A DNA stretch of 64,000 nucleotides from positions 93,843,582 to 93,907,581 of the forward strand of contig NC_081552.1 in assembly GCF_963082655.1 (NCBI RefSeq). The letters run 5' to 3'. The stretch is from Stomoxys calcitrans. Its lineage: Eukaryota; Arthropoda; Insecta; Diptera; Muscidae. A program made the translations under genes and the position numbers. The notes under the pieces are model-generated. The model did not search any database. It was given only the letters and a program-made list of their open reading frames with translations, and was not told where the DNA came from. Each line of letters opens with the position of its first letter. Position 1 is the stretch's first letter. Positions 55,322-64,000 of this stretch are shown here, in pieces.

Positions 55322-56651
55322 CAAGTAAAAGCGTGCTAAGTTCGACCGGGCCGAATCTTATATACCCTCCACCATGGATCGCATTTGTCGAGTTCTTTTC
55401 CCGGCATCTCTTCTTAGGCAAAAAAGAATATAAGAAAAGATTTGCTCTGCTATTAGAGGGATATCAAGATATGGTGCGGTTTGGACCACAATTATATTAT
55501 ATGTTGGAGACCTGTGTAAAATGTCAGCCAATTCGAATAAGAATTGCGCCCTTTGGGGGCTCAAAAAGTGAAATAGAGGGATCGATTTACATGGGAGCTG
55601 TATCGGGCTATAGACAGATTCAGACCATAATAAACACGTTTGTTGATGGTCATGAGAGGATCCGTCGTACAAAATTTCAGGCTAATCGGATAATAACTGC
55701 GACCTCTAGAGGCTCAAGAAGTCAAGATCCCAGATCGGTTTATATGGCAGCTATATCAGGTTATGAACCGATTTGAACCTTATTTGACACAGTTGTTGAA
55801 AGTAAGAATAAAATACGTCATGCAAAATTTCAGCCAAATCGGATAGGAATTGCGCCCTCTAGAAGCTCAAGAAGTCAAGTCCCCAGATCTGTTTATATGA
55901 CAGCTATTTCAGGTTATGAACCGATTTCAACCATACTTGGCACAGTTGTTGGATATCATAACAAAATACTTTGTGCAAAAATTCATTCAAATCGGATAAG
56001 AATTGCGCCCTCTAGAGGCTCAAGAAGTCAAGACCCAAGATCGGTTTATATGACAGCTATATCAGGTTATGGACCGATTTCAACCATACTTAGCACGGTT
56101 GTTGGATATCATAACAAAATATTTCGTGCACAATTTCATTCCAATCGGATAAGAATTGCGCCCTCTAGAGGCTCAAGAAGTCAAGACCCAAGATCGCTTT
56201 ATATGGCAGCTATATCAGATCATAGACCGATTTGAGCCATACTTTGCACAGTTGTTGGATATCATAACAAAACACGTTGTGCAAAATTTCATTCCAATCG
56301 GATAAGAATTGCGCACTCTAGAGGTTCAAGAAGTCAAGACCCAAGATCGGTTTATATCGCAGCTATATCAAAACATAGACCGATATGGCCCATTAACAAT
56401 ACCAACCGACCTACACTAATAAGAAGTATTTGTGCAAAATTTCAAGCGGCTAGCTTTACTCCTTCGGAAGTTAGCGTGCTTTCGACAAACAGACGGACGG
56501 ACGGAGGGACGGACATGGCTAGATCGACATAAAATGTCACGACGATCAAGAATATATATACTTTATGGGGTCTCAGGCGGATATTTCGAATAGTTATAAA
56601 CAGAATGACGAAATTAGTATACCCCCCATCTTATGGTGGAGGGTATAAAAA
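55322..56651 (-). repeat. DINE-like element, type A, complete
   Basis: The 3' end is CAAGTAAAAGCGTGCTAAGT, the palindrome is TTCGACCGGGCCGAA (one mismatch), and the arm is TATACCCTCCACCAT. About seven 153-bp units follow, the CTTCTTAGGCAAAAAAGAAT block is present, and the 5' end is CATCTTATGGTGGAGGGTAT then AAAAA. Long frames with SVYMAAISGYEPI units run through the array because the period is a multiple of three. Confidence 0.9.
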
Positions 56652-56661
56652 TATATATATA

Positions 56662-56868
56662 GTCTGACAAAGCCGACCTTTATTGGATATGTGGGGTTCT
56701 GTTAAAGCTCATGTCTGTACTGGTAAGGCCGCTTCAATTGACGCATTGGAAGACAACATTGATGCATATATTCGTGACATACCAGCCGAAATGTTGGAAA
56801 GAGTATGCCAAAATTTGACATAGCCGATGGACCATTTCAGGCGCAGTCATGGTCAACTTTTGCATAAA
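56662..56868 (+). pseudogene. mariner-type transposase C-terminal fragment
   Basis: From 56686 the strand reads DMWGSVKAHVCTGKAASIDA, LEDNIDAYIRDIPAEMLERV and CQNLT, then a TAG, MDHFRRSHGQLLH. This matches the last 60 residues of a mariner-type transposase (LWGYVK...IDALEDNI..FI.EIPAEMLERVCQNW). TCTGACAAAGCCGACCTT precedes it and a near copy (CCGGACAAAGTCGACCTT, 56926-56943) follows. Confidence 0.8.
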
Positions 56869-57501
56869 AGGAATGACTAGTTTAGTACAACCCCATCCTA
56901 TGGTGGTGGTGAGTACGGGATAAAGCCGGACAAAGTCGACCTTTTGATACCTTATACCACATTGGGTATGCATGCAAAGTCTTCAAAGTTTGTTTAAATT
57001 TGAAATGAAAAATATCGACCGAATTTCATGCACATTGCGTGAGTAATAGAGGAAATATCTGTGCAAACTTTTGAGAAAATCGGTTGATTGATGCGTTTGC
57101 AAAAGTCCTAAAAGTGAAATTGAGAGAATGGGAGCTTTATCTTAATCTGAAACGATTTACCATTATCTAGCCACTATCTAGATAATGGAATCGATATCTA
57201 AAACGGAACCGATTTTAACCAAAATCGGCACATATAGTTTAAGCCAGAACGAATACACCATGCACAACTTTGAAAAAACAAACTGTTAAGTAATACACCG
57301 ACAAACGCTCTAAAAGTAAAAATCGGGTGATACATAGTATATTTGGTATATATCAACCGATATCTATGAAATTCAATAGCAAAGGCGAGAGATCCCTTTG
57401 TGCTGAATTTCGTGCGAATCGGTTTACATATGACCACATAATTGAAATATTAGGCCAAATCCGTCGAACATATGCAGTTTCGTGCAAAACAAAAGCAACG
57501 C
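56869..57501. other. Decayed DINE-like end and diverged units
   Basis: 56870-56925 (GGAATGACTAGTTTAGTACA, CCCATCCTATGGTGGTGG) is a decayed 5' end of a DINE-like element. From 57005 to 57490, words such as ACTTTTGAGAAAATCGGTTG, AAACGGAACCGATTTTAACC and GAATCGGTTTACATATGACC look like very old DINE units. No gene is seen. Confidence 0.5.
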
Positions 57502-58667
57502 TTTTTATACGCACCACCGAAGGATGGGAGTATATTCATTTTGTCATTCCGTTTGCAACACATCGAAATATCCATTTCCGACCCTATAAAGTATATATAT
57601 TCTTGATCAGCGTAAAAATCTACGACGATCAAGGCATGTCCGTCCGTCTGACTGTTAAAATCACGCTACAGTCTTCAAAAATTAAAGATATTGAGCTGAA
57701 ACTTTGCACAGATTCTTTTTTTGTCCATATGCAGGTTAAGTTCGAAGATGGGCTATATCGGACTATATCTTGATATAGCCGCCATATAGACCGATCCTCT
57801 GATTTAGGGTCTTAGCCCCATAAAAGCCACATTTACTATCCGATTTTGAGGAAATTTGAGACAGTGAATTGTATTAGGCCCTTCGATATCCTTCGTCAAA
57901 TTGGCCCAGATCGGTTCAGATTTAGATATAGCTGCCATATAGACCGATCTCTCGATTTAAGTTTTTTTTTTGCCCATAAAAAGCGCATTTATTGTCCGAT
58001 GTCGCCGAAATTTGGGATAGTGAGTTAAGTTAACCCGCTTGACATACTTCTGCAATATCGCATAGATCGGTCCAGATTTAGATATAGCTGCCGTATAGAC
58101 CGATATCTAGGTTTTAGGTTTCGGGGCCATAAAAGATGCATTTATTGTCCGATGTTGCCGCAATTTGGGACAGTGAGTTGTGTTAGGCTCTTCGACGTTC
58201 TTCTTCAATTTGGCCCAGATCGGTCCAGTTTTGAATATAGCTACCATATAGACCGATCTCTCGAGTTAGTGTTTTGGGCCCATAAAGGGGGCATTTATTG
58301 TCCGATTTTGCCGAAATTTGGGATAGTGCTTTGTGTAAGGCTCTTCGACATTTTTCTGCAACTTGGCCCAAATCGGTCCAGATTTGGATATAGCTGCCAT
58401 GTAGACCGATATCTCGATTTTAAGTCGTGGCCCCATAAAAGGCGCATTTATAATCCAATTTCACTAAAATTTGCCACTATGACTCATGTTAGGCTTTTCG
58501 ACATCCGTGTATTATATGGTTCAGATCGGTTTATTTTTAGATATTGCTACTATACTTATTAGTCTTTGGTCCAAATCGGAACATATTTTGATATAACTCC
58601 TATGGGACATAAGGTGGTGGGTATCCAAAGTTCGGCTCGGCCGAACTTAACGCCTTTTTACTTGTTC
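57502..58667 (+). repeat. DINE-like element, type B, complete
   Basis: The 5' end is CTTTTTATACGCACCACCGA, then TTTCCGACCCTATAAAGTAT, ATTCTTGATCAGCG, a short GTCC tract and five units with varied spacing. The 3' palindrome is TTCGGCTCGGCCGAA, ending TTTTTACTTG. One arm of the inverted repeat carries a substitution (ATACGCACCACC). Confidence 0.87.
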
Positions 58668-59594
58668 ATATTGATGAAAATTATCTTAAAATACCATTAA
58701 TGATTAGATGCACCCAAAGTTTTTTAACCTTTTTCCTTGGTCCTAACTCGTTTTAGGACCAATATTTTTTAAATAAATGAGGTTTTGTTCAATAATGGTA
58801 AATTTTCACGTGTGCAAAACTAAAACAACCAATTGATGGTTAATATCAGTTAGACAATTGACCATGGCTACATTTAGCGGATAATTACTAACGCAGATAA
58901 ACCTTTCCGTTTGGTTATAGCGCTTCATACAATATTTATGTGTGAGAACTTTAGATCTTTAATAGTTTGCATAGAAAAGCTAAAATAAGAGTTATGTATC
59001 CAGCAATAGAGTTGACTGCTGGAAAATTTGTAACCACTTGCCTTCTACGAGCTCTTAATTGAATTTAAAACGTGGTTCTTGTAACTTTTATACAAAAATT
59101 TCAAAGATAAAAACCAGTCAAAGATAGCATCTAAAAGCATTTTCGTCCATTGATTCCATTCTCTTTAAAAAGTTATCCATTATTTATTCATATTGGCAAA
59201 AACTGCATTAAAATCTTGTTTAAACTGTAGGAAACACAAATTTAAAGCATTATATTGGAATTTCCTTGCTTGAAAATAATCTAACAGTAGCTGGATTAAT
59301 GGCAGTCGAATAAAAACAGATTTTTCGTGAAAATGCTATTTGAGTTTCACCAAATAAATTTCGTTTTATTAATAAATATCATAATTTCTTTAATTTTTCT
59401 GTTCAATTTGAATGTGTGGTGACATCTGGACCCCTCAGTAAAAATTACCTGGCAAAACATTTCTTTACGTATTCATAATTTACTTTAATCTCCAATTCAT
59501 GAAATTGTACACTTTGATTTTTCGTAGGCTACGATTATTTCCTTATTTTGTGTTACGATGTAGCTAAAGAAATTGTTAATCTTTAAATTTTTAA
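58668..59594. other. Non-repetitive AT-rich stretch
   Basis: About 0.9 kb with no member of the dispersed families and no convincing frame. It may be ancestral intergenic DNA. Confidence 0.4.
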
Positions 59595-59785
59595 ATTTTA
59601 AATTCCATACGATTGTTGCATCAATTGAGAGCGGCACACTTGAAAAAGTTCATGAAATCGTAATCAATCCCCCAGCTGTGAGTACGTATGGCTCATTAAA
59701 GGACAACTTGGTAAGCTGTTTTTCCGATACCGAAGAAAATCGTCTGAATAAACTCTACAACAATCGAACTTGGAGTGCATACTTT
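59595..59785 (+). pseudogene. LTR-retrotransposon gag fragment
   Basis: FHTIVASIESGTLEKVHEIV, INPPAVSTYGSLKDNLVSCF and SDTEENRLNKLYNN resemble the capsid-like domain of insect gypsy/BEL gag (short helices, then a PP-x-YxxLK...RFxDSEExRL motif). It is only about 60 codons long, in frame, and is cut by a DINE-like end. No LTR or pol is seen. Confidence 0.65.
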
Positions 59786-59880
59786 CCAACTACTAGCTTA
59801 GTTAGCGTGCTTACGTTAGACAGACGGGCGGACATGGCTAAATCGACTTTGAATTTCAAGATGATCAAGAATATGCGAGG
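59786..59880 (-). repeat. DINE-like type A 5'-block fragment
   Basis: ACTAGCTTAGTTAGCGTGCT, GACAGACGGGCGGACATGGC and AAGATGATCAAGAATAT are the block flanking the microsatellite. It is an isolated 95-base scrap joined to the gag fragment. Confidence 0.75.
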
Positions 59881-59930
59881 GCGGAACGAAAAGCACTTGA
59901 CTTGACGTTTAGACGGCCGTAGTTGTATAA

Positions 59931-61582
59931 CAAGTAAAAGCGTGCTAAGTTCGGCCGGGCCGAATCTTATATACCCTCCACCATGGATCGCATTTGTCGA
60001 GTTCTTTTCCCGGCATCTCTTCTTAGGCAAAAAAAAAGGATATAAGAAAAGATTTGCTCTGCTATTAGAGCGATATTAAGATATTGTCCGGTTTGGACCA
60101 CAATTAAATTATATTTATGTTGGAGACCTGTGTAAAATGTCAGCCAATTCGAATAAGAATTGCGCTCTTTGTGGGCTCAAGAAGTAAAATAAAGAGATCG
60201 ATTTATATGGCAGCTATATCAGGTTATAGGCCGATTCAGACCATAATAAACACGTATGTTAATGGTCATGAGAGAATACGTCGTACAAAATTTCAGGCAA
60301 ATCGGATAATAATTGCGATCTCTAGAGGCTCAAGAAGTCAAGATCCCAGATCGGTTTATATGGCAGCTAAATCAGGTTGTGAACCGACTTGTACTTTATT
60401 TGACATAGTTGTTGAAAGTAACAATAAAAAACGTCTTGCGAAATTTCAGCCAAATCGGATAGGAATTGCGACCTCTAAAAGCTCAAGAAGTCAAGTCCCC
60501 AGATCTGTTTATATGACAGCTATATCAGGTTATGAACCGATTTGGTCCATACAAAGTTGTTGGCAAAGTTGTTGGATATCATAACAAAATACTTCGTGCA
60601 AAAATTCATTCAAAACGGATAAAAATTGCACCCTCTAGAGGCTCAAGAAGTCAAGACCCCAGATCGGTTTATATGGCAGCTATATCAGGTTATGGACCGA
60701 TTTCAACCATACTTGACACAGTTGTTGGATATCATAACAAAACACGTCGTGCAAAATTTCATTCCAATCCGATAAGAATTGCGCACTCTAGAGGCTCAAG
60801 AAGTCAAGACCCCAGATCGGTTTATATGGCAGCTATATCAGGTTATGGACCGATTTCAACCATACTTGACACAGTTGTTGTACATCATAACAAAACACGT
60901 CGTGCAAAATTTCATTCCAATCGGATAAGAATTGCGCACTCTAGAGGCTCAAGAAGTCAAGACCCAAGATCGGTTTATATGACAGCTATATAAGGGTATG
61001 GACCGATTTGAACCACACTCGGCACAGTTGTTGGATACCATACGAAACACGTCGTGCAAAATTTCATTCTAACCGGATAAGAATTGCGCACTCTAGAGGC
61101 TCAAGAAGTCAAGACCCAAGATCGGTTTATATGGCAGCTATATCAGGTTATAAACCGATTTGAACCATACTTGGCACAGTTGTTGGATATCATAACAAAA
61201 CACGTCGTGCAAAATTTCATTCCAATCGGATAAGAATTGCGTACTCTAGAGGCTCAAGAATTCAAGACCCAAGATCGGTTTATATGGCAGCTATATCAAA
61301 ACATGGACCGATATGGCCCATTTACAATACCAACCGACCTACACTAATAAGAAGTATTTGTGCAAAATTTCAAGCGGCTAGCTTTACTCCTTCGGAAGTT
61401 AGCGTGCTTTCGACAGACAGACGGACGGACGGACAGACGGACGGACACGGCTAGATCGACATAAAATTTCACGACGATCAAGAATATATATACTTTATGG
61501 GGTCTCAGACGAATATTTCCAGTAGTTACAATCAGAATGACGAAATTAGTATACCCTCATCTTATGGTGGAGGGTATAAAAA
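59931..61582 (-). repeat. DINE-like element, type A, complete, longest array
   Basis: The 3' end is CAAGTAAAAGCGTGCTAAGT, the palindrome TTCGGCCGGGCCGAA and the arm TATACCCTCCACCAT. Unit starts (GATCGG or GATCTG) fall at 60349, 60502, 60662, 60815, 60968, 61120 and 61273, so spacings are 153, 160, 153, 153, 152 and 153. The 5' part has a GACA/GACG tract (61409-61446) and ends CTTATGGTGGAGGGTATAAA. Units 60662-61273 are almost identical, which suggests recent homogenisation. Confidence 0.92.
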
Positions 61583-61609
61583 CGAAAAGTTTGTGAAAAG
61601 TGGCAACCT

Positions 61610-61985
61610 TCGAAAACATATGCTTCAAGAAATGTTTCAAGCCGCCACGGTGTTTAGTTTTTTTTATTAGATCCCTCAAAAGTAATCAATCTCAGTTAAT
61701 TTGTGTATACGGAAAAAATTAACACCTGTTCACAAATTCACCATTGACGATGGCAAAGTTCCATGAATTCAGGTTCGAATTGCTTCAGCACAAACCTTAT
61801 TCAACAGATTTAGCTCCCTCGGAGTATTAGCGGTTGAGGGCTAATTTGGTGTCCTATTGAAAGTCGCCGAAAAAAATGTATCCACCTAAAGGGAGATTAT
61901 GTTGAGAAATTAAGAAATTTTTGCCCGAATTGTTGTCATTTCTTTGTTAAGTCGGCCACTTTTGGGACCGCCCTATGCTTAATTG
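61610..61985 (+). pseudogene. mariner-type transposase, C-terminal remnant
   Basis: From about 61738 the strand reads NSPLTMAKFHEFRFELLQHK then PYSTDLAPSEY and a stop. This is the last catalytic region, with the Asp of APSDY replaced by Glu. KGRLC*EIKKFLPELLSFLC* follows. The downstream sequence TTTCTTTGTTAAGTCGGCCA parallels 20296-20315, so it is the same family as the relic at 19845-20340. Confidence 0.75.
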
Positions 61986-62239
61986 GGTCTCAGATGCATG
62001 TTTCGACAAAGTAAGTACGCCGTCACTCTTCTATGAAGGGTATACAAATATATTTATATTTTTGTTCCCCGTCCATCTTAAGATGTTAATCAATCTGTTA
62101 GAAGCATGCTATCTTTCAAGTTTTTCGCACCAAATTGCGCACAAATTATTTTTAATGATGTACGCGATTGGGATTGAAAATGGGCTAAATCGAGCCATGT
62201 TTCTACATAGCTTCTAAATAGAAACGTTTTTCAAAGAAA

Positions 62240-62515
62240 CCGCCACCGTAACTCAGAGGTTAGCTTGTCCGCCTATGACGCTGAATACCTGGGTTCGAAT
62301 CCTGGTGATAACATCAGAAAATTTTTCAGCTGGGGGTATCACCTCCTAATGCTGGCGACATTTGAGGTTCTTGATATGTAAAAGCTTCTTCCCAAAGAGG
62401 TGTCGCACTACGGCACGCCGTTCGGACTCGGCTATAAAAAAGAGGTCTCTTATCATTGAGCTATTACTTGAATCGGAAAGAACTCTTGATATGAAAAGTT
62501 TGCCCCTTTCCCTTA
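62240..62515 (+). repeat. tRNA-derived SINE, complete reference copy
   Basis: The head is CCGCCACCGTAACTCAGAGG (box A, one base decayed) and TTAGCTTGTCCGCCTATGAC, with B box GGTTCGAATCC matching the consensus exactly at about 62293-62303. A tRNA-unrelated body (GGCGACATTTGAGGTTCTTG, AGGTGTCGCACTACGGCACG) follows, then the 3' part (TTATCATTGAGC, GATATGAAAAGTTTGCCCC). RNA polymerase III transcription from the internal A and B boxes is expected for the family. It is not a functional tRNA gene. Confidence 0.85.
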
Positions 62516-63185
62516 ATTAATATACAGAATAAAAGTTCAGAAAAAGGAAATGTTCACTGATGTCCCAATTTGACCTCTACGGCTCCAAGATAATATATTA
62601 TTTATAGGATTTATAGACAATTTTCCATCTGAACTTTTGTCTCGAATTACTCAATGCAATCCAAGGTAAAGAGTTCAGCCCGGCCTAACTTAAGGCTAAA
62701 AGTTAAAGCTTTTTGAAGTTTTTTAGTATAATACAATACAAAAATTTCCGGCATGGGATGACTATGAACCGTAGCTGAGAGCTACTGGGCGCGTCCACAG
62801 GTAGTTTCAATTTCAGTCGCGTACAATCAGCGGTATCGAGTGGAGAGTCTCAACGAGAGACCGGGCGGCTCCGGTTCTTGCTTAAATTGAGTGCCTATGA
62901 TACCGAGTTATTGGCGACTTGATTAAATCCACTAATCGATTACTTTGTACAATTTTGATGAAATTTCATTTAAATACTTTTTTTTAATAATTTAGGAAGA
63001 AAATAAAAAAAATCTTTTAACTTTATAAGCCAATAAGTTTTAACTGCAAAAAATACAAGAATTGTTTTAGTACAGTATGGTTATACTTAGCGCAGAGAAG
63101 AGGATTTTAGTGCTCACGACATAAAATCGTACCTGTTGAAAACATCAATTTTGCCGAACTGCTGTGCACGTGTGGGTTAATAACC
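62516..63185. other. Possible 5' UTR of the following LINE
   Basis: Between 62740 and 62930 the sequence is GC-richer (CGAGAGACCGGGCGGCTCCG). This could be the 5' UTR of the LINE that starts at 63190, as such UTRs hold the internal promoter. 62930-63110 is AT-rich. No frame is seen. Confidence 0.35.
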
Positions 63186-63189
63186 AATC

Positions 63190-64000
63190 CCATGGCAACC
63201 GGTTATACGCACCGGATTGACCCGATGGAATCTTCATCGGCAAGGGCTGTCGACTTAGTGTACATGTTCGTCCTTTTTTTGTCATGGAAGAGGCATATCC
63301 CGGAGTGCCTTTTCCGCACGTTTCTGATCCGTACCGGAATAAAAACGAACCCCAGACCCTGGTTCTGTTCGGCTTGCCAGAACCACCTCCATCATCGGTC
63401 GATTTTGGTTAGGTGTAACCGGTGCAGTGGATGCCACCGTAGCGCAGAGGTTAGCATGTCCGCCTATGACACTGAACTTTAATCGGGCTGCACTCATTGA
63501 TATGTGAGATGGTTGCCCCTGTTCCTTAGTGGAATGTTCATGGGCAAAATTTGCAATTTGCAACCGGTGCATGGAGTGGGTACATTTCCGATCTTGCTCT
63601 GGCCTTACGTCACTACGGAAGTATAGTCACACTGAAAATGTTGCAAGGTGCTGTGCGAACATAGACAGCAGTGGGTCACAAGCGTCGTCGTCATCGCCTT
63701 CGGCGTTGGACAATGTGACCCCCCCGAACTCTCCCGTGCGGCAATATACGCAACAGCAGCATCCCAGCCTCAATATTGCCAGGCCAATGCCTGGAAATGT
63801 ATCATTTTTGCAATTGAATTACAATGGTCAGACCATTGTAATTCAAGATCGGCAAGATCGAAGAACATATTGGTTGCAGCGATACAGGAGACAAAGCTGA
63901 ACAACACCTGCAGCTTGCACAGTTGTTACAGATACAATGCGCTACGTACGGATCGTTTAAGGAATGTAGGTGAAGGAATGGCCTTCGTGATACACCATTC
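63190..64000 (+). pseudogene. I/LOA-like LINE 5' part: cysteine finger and start of endonuclease
   Basis: The strand reads IRTGIKTNPRPWFCSACQNH then LHHRSILVRCNRC, interrupted by a SINE, then CNRCMEWVHFRSCSGLTSLR. A PHD-like C-x2-C...C-x2-C...H...C finger with the upstream G-I-x-T-N-P-x-P-W lead is known from the N-terminus of some insect LINE proteins. A Ser/Pro-rich linker follows (SSGSQASSSSPSALDNVTPP). Then comes the endonuclease start VSFLQLNYNGQTIVIQ, where the related proteins have LQFNCNGL, and in shifted frames AAIQETKLNNTCSLHSC and GMAFVIHH at the window edge. Frameshifts near 63850 and the SINE make it a pseudogene. It continues beyond the window. Confidence 0.75.
63427..63561 (+). 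repeat. SINE inserted in the LINE cysteine finger, with target duplication
   Basis: GCCACCGTAGCGCAGAGGTT (intact box A) and CCGCCTATGACACTGAA are joined directly to the 3' part (TTAATCGGGCTGCACTCATT, GATATGTGAG, TTAGTGGAATGTTCATGGGC). The B box and body are deleted. AACCGGTGCA flanks it at 63417-63426 and 63562-63571, which duplicates the codons for C-N-R-C of the finger. Confidence 0.88.

Noticed and set aside
60117..60993. Repeat protein with SVYMAAISGY units (also at 52.2, 55.3 and 55.9 kb)
   Set aside because: The frames lie inside DINE-like non-coding arrays with a 153-bp period; the openness follows from the period being a multiple of three and low stop content.
57502..61582. CRISPR-like regular repeats
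   Set aside because: The units are long (153 bp), contiguous and without spacers, and the sequence is eukaryotic.
62240..62320. Functional tRNA gene
   Set aside because: A and B boxes exist, but the anticodon arm and acceptor pairing are not intact, and the same sequence recurs with a common non-tRNA body, so it is a SINE.

Overview
The window looks like repeat-dense nuclear DNA from a fly, most likely a calyptrate (house-fly or stable-fly type). The DNA is AT-rich and holds no intact host gene that I can defend. Most of it is layered transposable-element debris. The evidence for a fly is a large set of DINE-1/INE-1-like (Helentron-type) elements with the hallmark GTCC/GTCT microsatellite, insect-type Jockey/CR1, RTE and I/LOA-like non-LTR relics, Tc1/mariner relics and a tRNA-derived SINE family. 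Species assignment is inference. Strand for DINE-like elements follows the DINE-1 convention: the 5' end is TTTTTATACCC and the 3' end is the GGCCGAA palindrome followed by ACTTG.

Layout. 1-16 kb: DINE-like type A element with an expanded GTCC tract; I/LOA-like RT and RNase H relic (2.0-3.4 kb); Tc1 relic; the ~130-bp-unit family C element; a Jockey-like ORF2 relic on the minus strand (6.9-9.5 kb); an RTE-like relic (9.8-10.5 kb); a 200-bp TA tract (12.5 kb); a type B element, then C and A elements. 16-29 kb: RNase H tails, a mariner relic, SINEs, a second C element split by a SINE, an inverted copy of the 2-kb LINE's 3' end, more CR1-like relics, and a MITE inserted in a SINE. 29-36.5 kb: long family C arrays, then type A and B elements head to head. 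36.5-41 kb: the least repetitive part, with one weak candidate host exon and one weak donor site. 41-44.8 kb: a CR1/Jockey-like relic with a 333-codon open frame but no catalytic FADD, followed by a type B element. 46.2-49 kb: a long inverted family C array holding a 40-bp mariner-end palindrome. 49-61.6 kb: RTE relic and a cluster of two type B and four large type A DINE-like elements with Tc1, mariner and gag scraps between them. 61.6-64 kb: mariner tail, complete SINE, and the 5' part of a non-LTR element whose cysteine finger is split by a SINE.

No genes act together here. The coherent system is the DINE-like superfamily. Types A and B have strongly diverged sequence, yet both use a 153-bp tandem monomer, keep the same anchor words at the same offsets, and carry a stem-loop in each monomer with an A/B compensatory pair. 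That is the most interesting signal in the window. Most long open frames (for example those reading SVYMAAISGY) are translations of these non-coding arrays, because 153 is divisible by three.
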